This document shows, one piece after another, positions 24,901 to 36,900 of a stretch of DNA of 64,000 nt. Within the stretch, counting starts at the first letter, position 1. Each line of letters opens with the position of its first letter. Source of the DNA: Atherinomorus stipes (lineage: Eukaryota > Chordata > Actinopteri > Atheriniformes > Atherinidae). The position numbers were made by a program, and so were the translations under genes. The stretch is taken from contig JALJCO010001054.1 in assembly GCA_023101725.1 (NCBI GenBank), forward strand, positions 1 through 64,000, written 5' to 3'. Under the pieces are notes generated by a model. The model ran no database searches and was not told the DNA's origin. It worked only from the letters and a program-made list of their open reading frames with translations.

Positions 24901-27900
24901 TTTGCTCTGATCAGGGCAACGTTGGGACCAGAAAATAAAAATTGTTCAGTCGAAACACAAATGGATACGTAGACGTGTCCTGCAGCCTTTAGTTTCATCT
25001 GCAGGACATGGGTGAAGGCTACGTGATATGTACAGTCCAAAGTCAAATATATGACGATTAAATAGAAGAAACAGCCCTGAAAGGTTTTTTTTTAAACCAA
25101 CTTTGAATAGGAAATAAAGAGATTTGTGTTTATTCTCCAGTCTGGCTTGTTATAAAAGCCAGTTTCTGAAGATGAATGATAGTTCACATTGACGCATCGA
25201 TAAAAAAAAAAAAAAAAAAAAAATAAAAATAATTTGTCAGAATACCTTAGAAATCTCCAGATAACATACCTGTAGGTTATCATGACCTTAGACGACTGTC
25301 CGATGTTGTAAATCAGATATTCACACTGCTTTCCATGTTGATAGATACAAGATAAACTAGTTCCCTAAGCAATGGGCAGCACCGAAATAAGGTGCAACAC
25401 ACAAAACGCTCATCGGATTAGTCTACAATGTAGAAAACTTTCAAGAAAAACAAAAGACAGTTTTTTCCCACCTGTAATGCTTTTTATGTTTTGTGTAAAG
25501 CACTTTGAATTGCCTTGTAAATAAAGTGTGCTATACAAATGAACTTGCTTACAATCACCATAAATGATATAATAACTGCTAAACATGCACAGGTGTCTCA
25601 TCATTACCATGATGCAGCTGCTCAGGTAGTTGAAGACAGTTGCCTTCAGTTCAAAGCTCTCCCCCCGGACAATGGAGTAGGGCAGTGTGAGCTCCAGGAA
25701 GAAGGGCTGGAAGACAGGAAGCTTCTGACGTGGAGCCAAACCAAAGCCTTGAGGGGACAGACAGAAAGTCTCCGTCTCCCAGGAGGTGATGGTGTCTGGG
25801 ACAGTCAGGGACACTTCCTTTGTCCCGGACTCTCTGGATCAGGAGATGGACATAAATACATTCTGTCAGATGGGAAAACAAACTTGTATATAGTCCAAGA
25901 ATTAGAAGTTAGAGATAGAAAAACAGTTTGACTGAATTGCAAAGATTAGACATTAGAAATTTTTACATGCAGTTTCCATGACTATTACATTACTGAAAAA
26001 AATATTTTAGTTGTTTTACTAAAACACATTCAAGTTTCCTCCCTTTTCATTGGAGGGTGTTTGCATCCATGTTGTAAACATAGCTTTACATTTGTAGTTC
26101 TTTCCTATGCTGAATCATCAGACGCGCCCAGCTAGCGTTGCGGTAGCGCGAACTGCTGATAACAGCGATGAGACAGAGGTCCCTGTTCCTTGACAGACAG
26201 CTGGTCAAACTGAACACCCTTTTTCAATGCGATTCTTATAGAATAATGAAGCTGCTGCCTCCCTGCTGCTAGCATCTGAAGCGTTTCACCAGCTGAACGC
26301 ATTGCGCACATCGAGCAGGCATTAAAGGGGAGGTTCGGGATTTTTGACTTAGGGCCTCATTTACAAGTGAGCCAGGATACCACTTATAACTGAAGACAGT
26401 TCCAACATATTTTTTAGTTCCAGGAGGTCAACGATGCTAATGCTAGTGTGAGTGTGAGACTGCTAGTCTGTCAATAAAAACAATCTTATTAACTCCACAG
26501 AACATCTGAGGCACATCAGCAAGCCTATCTGTGTAAATGCCGTGTTAAACTAGTAAACTTGTGTGTTAAACAAGTAAAACCAGCCTTGTATGACAAATTC
26601 TGCATTACTTATTGAGGGACTAGTTTCTTACCAGCTGCAGAATTATATACTTGGCTTCCGGGTGGTAGTATTACTTCCTTAGTCAGTGTGTTCCGGTTCA
26701 CAGAGACATGGTGACAGTTTGATGAAAAAAGTTTGAAACCGTCTTCAAAATACGACATATCCTCAAGGGGAAGGAAGGGGGAAGGGGGGGAAGAAAAAAA
26801 AAGGGAAAATCCAAACCGAAAAAAATATAAAAAAAGAAAAAGGGAAGGAAAACAAAATAATGGAAAGGAGAATAAAAAAAAAAAAAGGAAAAAAAAAAAT
26901 AAAAAAACCAAAAAAATAAAAAACAAAAAAAAAATAAAAAAAAAAAGGGGAGGAGAAATAAAAAAAATCGCTGATAAGAAGAAAAAAAAAAAAACAAAAA
27001 TAAAAAAAGAAAAAAAAAAAAGAAAAAATAAAGAAATAAAGACAAACAGGAACAAAACGGGAATATAACAAAATATCATAAAAATAAAAAATAATAAAAA
27101 AAAAAAAAAATAAAAAAAAAAAGAAAAACAAAAGAAAAAAAAAAAGAAAAAAAAAATAAAGATAAAAAAAAAAGAAAAATAGCAAAAAAAAGAAAAATAA
27201 ACTAAGAAAAAAAAATTACTCAATAAGGAAGAATAAATTGCAAAATATATAAAACGATTGACATCAAAAAAATATAAAAAAAACCTAAAGATAAAAAAAA
27301 AAATCCCTAGATCAAAATAAAATTTATGGAAAAATAACAAAAATCGCAAAAAAACGAAAGACAACGAGAGAATATAATAAACGAAATCATAATTCAAAAC
27401 AATGATAAAATAATCAAAATAAAATCATAATAAAAAAAAAAAATATAAAAAATAAATTCAATAACGCTTCAGAGGATAGGGAGAAAGCATGATACCCAAG
27501 GGAACCTAACTAAACCTTAAATAAAAAACAGAGAGGAGGCATCCACTCCTGCTCTCCTACTCCACTCCACTCCCCACTTCTCCAACTGCATATTTCCGTT
27601 GGTCTTCGCTCCCGGGTCCCCGGGTTCCCACCGGTGAGGACTCGCCCCAGTGCCTTTCAGACGTGGCCGTAGCTTTGACTTTATATTTGTGTAATCAGAT
27701 TCCTTCATGCACGTAGCAGCAGATGACATCACCTGCTGCCAAATACAGGAAGTAAAACTTTATAAAGTGTCTAAGCAGCAACAATCAAAATGTATCAAAA
27801 TGCAGGTTAGTTTTATTTGTAACATTATTCTATTTACACAGCTTTTACACAGATAGTCTTAAGTTTATAAATGATTTGCCTCTGATGTTCTGTAAAGTAG

Positions 27901-30900
27901 ATAAGATTGGTTTTAATGACATGCTAGCAGATTCCTATTGACTCATACTAGCATTAGCATCAGAAACCTCCTGGAACTGGAATAACGGAACGAAATATGT
28001 TGAAACTGTCTCCAGTGATGAGTAGTATCCTGGCTCACTCGAAAATGAGGCCCTCTGTCAACAATGCTGAACTTCCCCTTTCAGGACTTAGCTTGGACAC
28101 CTCTGAATTGACTGTGCTTGCGTAACTCATCCAAAGGAAAGTGTACGAGGAATTTATTGCATATTCTAGTAACACCGCCTGTTCCACGTCGCTCTGTGGA
28201 GCCTGTTTTCAGTTGTACACTGGATTAGATCCACCAGGAGAGCTACAATGCTCACAGAGAGACTGAACAGCATCTTGCTGCTCGTTTGAAAAAGAGCTCA
28301 AAGAAAAAATGGTCTCTGATGAAATAATAAATGCGTTCAAGGCCAAACCCCAGTCATGCCCTTTAAAGTGAGAGCTGTGCAGTGTGCACAGGTAAGCTGT
28401 GACACTGTTGTGTCCTTTAGTCTGCTGCTAAGCCCAACAGTGGTGTTCAGATGGTTAAATAGCTTTGTTCATCATGGGTAACATGGATGCATTATGTGTC
28501 ATATTTCAATAAGTTCGTCTTATTGGGCACGCAATGTCTCTTAGGGTTTTTGCAGGTTTTTTTTTTTTTTTCTTTTTAGATCACAAAGTGCGCCCCTTCT
28601 ATGAGGCTACTTTACGATTCATTTGAGAGCGTGTCACATGTGTGACCTGCTGTAAACTATTGTTGACTATAGAGAACGCACACATCGCGTGATGATGTTT
28701 TGTGTTAAAAACTTTGTATTTTAGAGAGATACATTCTTTTGATTGTTTGTGGAGGTGTAACAGTGTTGAAAATACATTTGGCACACCCAGTATGCTAATC
28801 ATCTGGTTTCTGGCTACGCTAGTGGGTAGAGGTAGGTAGTTAAAGCAGAAGTGATAGGTGAAATTTGCCCCGAGATGCTGAAGGCTCGGGATGGTTAGCA
28901 ATCCAACAAGCCTCTTCAGTGTCACATGGAGGTCTGTGGAAAAACCTGTGAAGTGGAAGACCGGGTGGGGGTAGGACTGCAACAAATGATTATTTTGATA
29001 ATCGACTAGTCACCGATTATTTTGGTGATTAGTTGACTAATCAGATCGTACGAAAAATTGTAGCATATTTACAGTACCAGTCAAAAGTTTCGCACACCTT
29101 CTCATTATGGAAAAAGTGTTTAAACGTTTGACTGCGAGTGTGTGTGTTTGGTTATGACAATATACAATTCAAGAAAAGCTGACCAGACAGAAAGACAGAC
29201 AGGGCAGCGGACGGTATAGTGGCCATTTTGAAAGGAAAAACAAAGCTGATAATCAATAAAAGATCAGCCGATTATTAAATTAGTTGTCGACTATTTTGAT
29301 AGTCGACAACTAGTCAATTGATTAATCGATTAGTCGATTAATCGACTAATTGTGGCAGCCCTAGAAGGGGGTCCCCATTTTTAATATGTGGTCCAAGTAC
29401 AGGGGTCAGGCTTTGCAGCCTCCTTGGGACAGGATATGAGGAAGGCTCTGTAACTAGGTCAACCCCTTAAAATCCTTCAATTATCACCTTAAATTGGTTT
29501 TTATGAAGACTTGACGTGGACAGTTTAATCTTGCTGGTCTACTTCCAATGGACCCTTTCTAATGGAATAGCCGTGATTTGCCCCTATCATCTGCTACTGG
29601 AGAAAAGAATGGGTTCAAAGATTAATATCATTTGCAGCTGGTCTGAAACACGTGTTGCTGAAATCTCCAGGTTTGATTGTAGCGTGGATGGTATACATTC
29701 ACATGCCAGGAAGCTGAGCTTTCCAAGGGTGTATAACATGTGGAGGTAATTGTAAGGAAGGCAGAGTAAAACATGAATTTATTTATCAGGTATCATGGGA
29801 CGTCTGGTACCACTGGGCTAAGGATGACTAGTGTGATTGAGGAATTAAGGGGTGATTGGGAGTTTGTTCAATCTTCCTGTGCTTTGTGGACCTAAAGGTT
29901 TTTGACTGTGTTCCTAGAGCACCTCCTCCCCACCCGCTGATACCATGCTTGGTTTTATGCTCCATCAGCTGCTTCTCACCATAAATGATGCATTCGGACC
30001 CGTTTCATTTCATAAAACCAGAGATAGGCAAGTTACAAACATTTAGTTTTACTTTTAAAAAAAAACAACCCACGAATCATCTGCACGGTGGCGTCTCTCA
30101 GTCAGGTCTCGTTCTGGTTCTACTATGGCGCTTTCCATTCATGTCTTAACGGTGTAAAGTGTTTTTAGGCTCCAGAACTCTGGTTCTGGTTCTGCTTCCA
30201 TGTGACTGAAACACACAGATGACGAAAAACTGATGCAAATCCAACTCAGCTGGCCTCTGTGAGGACATGGTCTTCATTTAATGGTTAGATTAACTCTCTG
30301 ATTTTATTAAAGGAGCCGTATCATGAAAAATGGACTTTCAGAGCTTTTCAGCATGTTACTGTTATTTCCTCATAAAAACTTCATTTAAGTCGTTTTTCTT
30401 CATCTGTGCATACGTGTGCGTACGACTGCGCACGACAATTTACAGGCAACACTGAAAACTGCCAAGAACTATTGGAAATTAGCGTGCAACATTTTTGGAA
30501 GTTGTCCCTCCTTCCCTCAACTCGAGGGGATGCGGGACATGCAAATGAAAATGCTGTGAGCTGTTCACATATATAAATCAGGGTAGCAGGTGGAGTTTAC
30601 CCAAGGTGATGAGATCTTGAGAGAATCTGGTGCAGATGAGCAGAAAGTTGCTCCTCACACAGAAAAAAAGGCAAATGCTCAAAAATCACAGCCCTCGGTG
30701 ACCAATAGTGATGCATCTTCCGACTAATGTAAACAATAGTGACTATCTATCCACCAATCGAGGGATTTTTTCATGTTTGACAGCAGTGGTTCATCCAATA
30801 CTGAGAGAAAAACATCAGACCAGCCAAACCTTCTCTGAGCAGGCGCAGTGTTGCTGCTCTTCATATGCTAATGAGTCATTACCGACCAGATGCAGGGGCC

Positions 30901-33900
30901 GTTCACACGGCGCCGAATTACAGCAAAACCGTCAAAAAATGTAAGAAATCTGCCCGATCATCCTCACGAAACCGGGGATCAGCCTCCTGAAACTGGTCAT
31001 CTCTGAAACCGGGTTCCAAGGTGGAAAGGTTCGAAACCTCGACGGGTTTGTGTTTCATTTGGACGACGTAACCGTGCAAGGAGGGGAGGGGGGGAAAGAT
31101 GGTTCAGGGATCATCAGACATCATTTTCACACATGGATTGGCCCCCACAGAGTCCAGACCTGAACCCCATTGAGAATCTTTGGGATGTGCTGTGGTCAGA
31201 CTCTACAATCATCATCAAGATCTTGGTGAAAAATTGATGCAACAGGATGCAAATAAATCTGGTGACATTGCAGAAGCATCTGGAAACACAGCGAATGCTG
31301 CCGCAATCAAAGCTAAAGGCTCCAACCAAATGTTTCTGTGCGTTCAGACCAAGAGCGAGTAAAGCTGTAAAATCGCTGGAAGTCATTCACTTTCAGTGGA
31401 CAGGAGCGACAAGAGCGAATAAAGCCACAGAAGCCACGAGCTACAGAAGTTTAGCGATTAGAGCGACTAAACAAAGTTAAAAATAGTTTAACTTTATGCA
31501 AATTGGCTATGACACGTTTTGGCTGTAAAACCCTGACAACCAATCAGAATGTAGACATTGTTCACTTCCCGGAGTCCCCGGAAACGAACTCTGAACTCTG
31601 GAGCCGTATTTTGGTTCCGAGTCAAAATGAGAACAGAAACGCTGATAACTGCCGTCGCTGGCCCCCCAGTATTGTATGACCCGACACTTTACGCCTTTCA
31701 GGATCTCCAAAAGACGGCTCTGGCCTGGGAAGAGGCATCACGTGCTGCTGGTTTGTCCGGTAAGTTGATAAAATTATTGTTAAAATAGGCGCGAAACCTC
31801 TCTGCTAATCGAGCGCCTAGCATGCTACGTGAACGGGACGATATCATTTATGAATATGGAAAGTGCGATGTTATAATAATAAAAATGACAGGGATAAAAA
31901 TACGTATTTCCCTTTTGTCCCTCGTCGTGACATTTAGTCTGAGAGTGAGAGATGAATGAGTGAAGATCTGCAGATGCAGATCAGTGAAGATGATGGACTT
32001 AACTAAGCTACAACATTATTTTGTTTTGGGGTGTAATTTAATCAGTTATGTCCAGACCGTTGTTTTTCAGTAGGAGACGGATTTCTGGTTAATCACAGAA
32101 TACAACTTGTCAAAGCAGAAGGCAGCAATCAGGGAAAGCATCACTGCAAAAGCTCTGCTGATGGTAAAAAAGCAGACGGTCCTTTTAAAAGGAAATGCAA
32201 AATTGAACGTGATGTCATAAGCGACTTGAGCGACAAAAGCGAACAGATTTTTTGTAGCAGCGATTTTTATGAGCGACAAAAGCTATTTTACAGCTTTAGT
32301 CGCTCTTGGTCTGAACGCACAGTTCGTGTATGACCTTTTTTTCGGTGGCGACTTTTTTGGGGGGCCAGGCAGTGTATATGCACAGTTTTTTAGTTTTCTC
32401 TAATAACAGGTGAATCTAGGAAATGCACTTATATACATTTGTTTTTAAATGCCCGTTTCTGTGCCATTATTATTTCTATGGCATTTCTGTGGACCCTAAA
32501 GTCCTCTGGTACCGGCCTTTTAGTTGTTAGGAGAGAAAACTGAGGGGGGTTCAAGAGAGGGGGGGGGGGAGAAAACAGAGGAGAAAGGGGGGGGAGATTG
32601 TTGTTAGGGTAGCGGGTGTTATATGTTATTATCTTTATTCTTATCGTTTGGTTTTGCTTCATTTAAATTGATTTTAGATAGATTTTATTTGTATCAATTC
32701 CTTTTATGTGTATTTTTAATTTGCTCTTTGACAATAAAAGATTATCTATCTTTTATTGTTTTAGGTTGTTTTCTGTTAGTTTGACCCGTAACACTGAAAT
32801 CCCCTCCCATGTTTCCTCGTGGGGATCCTTCACTCTGGGAGTTTTGCCTGCTCGGTATGGGGGGTACGAGCTGTGGTGGATGCCCCTTTCATGGTGGCTG
32901 GGGTCCGGCATTGCAGTCCTGCGGCTGTGGTGTGGACCCTGGCCTTCCCTGATCTGGGGGGGGGGCCCTGCAGCTGGGCCCTATGTGGCTAGGGGGGGGC
33001 TGGCTCCTGGTGTGAATAGATCCCCAAGTTAAGGTTTCCTAACAGCAGTGTCACGCCAGATCGTTTTTGTACCTGTTCAACTAAGGGACAGAAAATAGGG
33101 GTTGGTCGTCACGTGTCAAATTGGGAAGGGGGGGGGGGGTGTCTGCATGTGCATTTTGAATTATATACTTGGATGTGTGAAGCTTTGTTTTTATTTGAAT
33201 ATGCATTTGTTTTTATTATGTCAAACACTTTGTGTTGCCTTTTAATGGTATGAAAAGTGCTTTATAAATAAAGCTTGATTTGATTTGATTTCTATGCCCA
33301 TTAAATCCATTCAGCACCGATCCTTACCCAACTTCCACCAGGTCCCATATCCAAGTCTCGGGGGAAGAAAGTGGATTGTCAGTTCTGGTGCATCAGCAAC
33401 AGGAGGTGGAGACGCACCGCCTCCTACTGCAGGTGATAAGCGGGAATGCACGATAGCAAAATCTGGACAAAAAAAACAGAAGAAAATACTGATATTAGTC
33501 CACAAAATATTGGAAATATTGACAAAAATTTGGTGTGTGACAGAAAAGATTAAAATCTAGACATACCTTTATGGTCAAGTCGAGTCAAATTTATTCATAA
33601 AGCACATTTAAAAACAACCTCAGTTGACCAAAGAAATGATAAAATAGATAACAGAATAGATAAAACAGCACATAAATAGAATACACATAAAACCTCAGAA
33701 GAAGATTAACACAAAAAATAACATAAAAGCCAAAAAGGAGCAGCTCAGGCTGGAGGGAAGGTCAGTGAGAACAGATGTGCTTTCAGGAAGGATTTAAAAT
33801 CATCAATACTCTGTGCACGAGGGCTGGACAATTATGGAAAAAATGATAATCACGATTAATATACACGATTATTCGTTGATTTTATAAAAAGTGTTTATTG

Positions 33901-36900
33901 AATCATCAAAACTCAACTTCGAATATAACTTTTAAAAAAAATAAAGCCGGAGATAAATTAGAAACAAGTAAAGGAGTAAAATAAGAACATTATTTAAGAT
34001 AATAACAGCAATAAAAATGAATACCCAGTCTATGTGCGTTCCTGTTCTATCCTCCCTGCAGTTTCCTGTAACTCCACCCGTCTGTTCACCTCAGGATTCA
34101 TTGTTTTTCTTCGATTACAGTGTTTTTATGATCGTGAAAAGGCAGAATTGAAATCACGATTAAAATTCGATTAATTGTCCAGCCCTACTGTGCACATCTA
34201 ACATTAAAAGCAGACTGTTCCAAAGAGCTGGTGCAGCACCAGAAAAAGCTCCGTCACCTCCGCCCTTTGGTGTGGTTTTAAGAGAGATATACTGGTATTC
34301 TGTTTCCATGAATTCGAGGCATCCGGGCACCCGTAGAACCAAGTTGGTGGCCACCTTCAGTCCTACTCTCTGCACAACCCAACAACACACATCAAACATT
34401 ACAGTTAGTCATGTTTAGCAGGTTTTCACAGGTTTATAGGGGATTATCACGCTTACCGGAAGTTCCCGGTATTTGGCACTTCCTCTTCCGGGCCATGTTA
34501 ACGACAGCCGTTCCTGCTCTGTTATACTGTTTAAATCGGATAAACTCCAAACATATTTAAGTTTTCATTCCAGACTGAAGTGATACTGGATCAAAAGCTG
34601 GATCAAAGCGATCGATTTGCCGCGGTGAAGGGGCCGAACTTTATAATAAAACACACGTTTGTTTGTCGCCGGTGGGACACAACACCGGCACTTCACAGCA
34701 TGCTAGCATTAGCCAGCTAACGTTTACTGACGTGCTTAACATTGTGCGTTTTAAAACACACAAACATCTGAAAATCGGGTCTGTACCCCCCCCGTTTCCA
34801 GTGGAACAACTGGGGAAGCCAAGAAAGGAGACGCTTTCAGATGCTTGTGTGTTTTCAGCCGCACAAAGTTAGGCACGTCATCAAGCTGGCTAATGCTAAC
34901 CTGCTAACAGTAGTCCGCCAGCTACTACTCTGTTAAACTTTGTAAATCGGATAAACGCCAATGCCAAGTTTTCATTCCAGACTGAAGTGATGCTGAGGAA
35001 GAAGTGGATCAAAACGACCGATTCGCCGGGTGAAGGACCGAACTTTATAATAAAACAACACACGTTTGTTTATAGCCGGCAGACTGCGCAGTCGTGTTAG
35101 CAGGTTAGCATTAGCCAGCTTGATGACGTGCCTAACTTTGTGCGGCTGAAAACACACAAGCATCTGAAAGCGTCTCCTTTCTTGGCAGTCCCCAGTTGTT
35201 TCACTGGAAACGGGGGGTACAGACCCGATTTTCAGATGTTTGTGTGTTTTAAGACGCACAAAGTTAAGCACGTCAGTAAACGCTAGCTGGCTAATGCTAG
35301 CATGCTGTGAAGTGCCGGTGTTGTGCCCCACCGGCGACAAACAAACGTGTGTTTTATTATAAAGTTCGGTCCTTCACCGCGGCGAATCGATCGCTTTGAT
35401 CCAGCTTTTGATCCAGTATCACTTCAGTCTGGAATGAAAACTTAAGTATGTTTGGAGTTTATCCGATTTAAACAGTATAACAGAGCAGGAACGGCTGTCG
35501 TTAACATGGCCCGGAAGAGGAAGTGTCCAAATACCGGGAACTTCCGGTAAGCGTGATAATCCCCTATTGTGTACAATAGAAATGATATTGTCTAGCTGTT
35601 GTCTAAAACATACCTGAAAAATGGTCAGAAGGTTAGCGTTGTCTTTACGATGTGGTCTATATCTCCATGGTCTCACAGGCGAACATTTGATCGGATCATG
35701 AACCTCATACGGGATATGAGACACCTTCTTAGGCAACAAGCTAAATATCTGAAAAGAAAAGCAGCTCAGAGCCAAGATCAGACAAATGCTCTGAAGTTGT
35801 GACTGTTAAACAAAATGATTGGAAGCTCTTTTCCATCGTTCTCTCTGGAGGACGTTGAATGTACCTGCAGTGAAACAGACCTGTTCAGGCGGCAGGACAA
35901 GGCCCCCCCACCCCATCCAGAGACTCTCCGTTTTTAGCTTAAAAAACATGCTGGTAGGGGAGGGACCAGACAAAGTGCAGCTCAACAGGCCGCTTACGAA
36001 AAAGTAATGTGCCCCCTGCCCGGACGCAGGTCACTGGGGCCCCCCCTCTTTAGGAATACGGGCCCAGGACTGCTACTGTGTCCTGAGTGGACACGAACAG
36101 TTACCTTGTCTGCATCCAGGATGTTTCCAGGCTCTTTGATGAGGACGCTCTGATCCACGGCGCTCAAACCACAAAGCGAGTCTGGCTCAGCTGTCAGCTG
36201 CAGAGTGGTTTGCTCTCCTGGGACGGCTGAGGACGGTGAAAAGTCCAGCGACACCTGACACACACACACCTTCCTTTTTATGTCCCTGTGGGGCACGGTT
36301 ATCATAGTTAACTAAAACTAACAAAAAAACAAAAACTAAAATTGAAAAAACATTTCAGTTAACTGAAATAAAATAAAAAACGACAGTTTTTAACAAAACG
36401 ATAACTAACTGAAGCTGTATCATGTCTTTACAAAACTAATTAAAACTAACTAAAATTATTGCAGAAACATCCTTAGTTTTAGTCTTTGTAAATTAATATA
36501 ATCCATCAGCCTTTTGGGTTGATTTGAAATCTATTTCTATTTAACCTTTTTACTTTGCTCTACTGGTTTTACTCCAAGTGACTTTCTGATGATTTTGAAT
36601 GTCACACCAGACAAACACCTATAATTTACTGAAAAGAAAACCCCAAAAAACTAAAACTAACACTGAAACTAATAAAAACTAAACTAAAACTAAACATTTT
36701 CCAAAAATAGAAACTAATAAAAACTAGCAAATCTGCTCAAAAAAACTAACTAAAACTAACTAAATTGAAAAACAAAAAGTCAAAACGACATAAAAACTGA
36801 AACTACTTAAAAATCCCAAACTATTATAACCTTTGCTGTGGGTACATCCATTGACATAATGCATTCTAGCCCCTAACCTGAAACCTAACGCCCATAACTG

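Larger units (their letters stand above)
24070..25425. mobile_element. VNTR-bearing interspersed element E1
   Basis: The left part (TCTGCCGTCTGTGACAAAAG), the VNTR and the right part (through AACGCTCATCGGATTAGTC) all match element E2 at 59016-60835 in reverse orientation. Flanks diverge beyond these points. Superfamily unknown. No coding capacity seen. Confidence 0.85.

Noticed and set aside
26625..26770. Possible bait exon (minus strand [15 protein letters not shown]) before a GTAAGA donor
   Set aside because: It resembles the A2M SFLED-GLK segment, but it overlaps an arm of element N and the A-rich core. Better, phase-consistent exons 16 and 17 exist at 35.6 and 34.3 kb.
26609..27397. 262-codon Phe-rich open frame
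   Set aside because: Reverse of the A-rich tract; composition artefact.
35575..35810. Plus-strand 67-codon frame opposite exon 16
   Set aside because: Shadow of the real minus-strand bait exon; no family signal.
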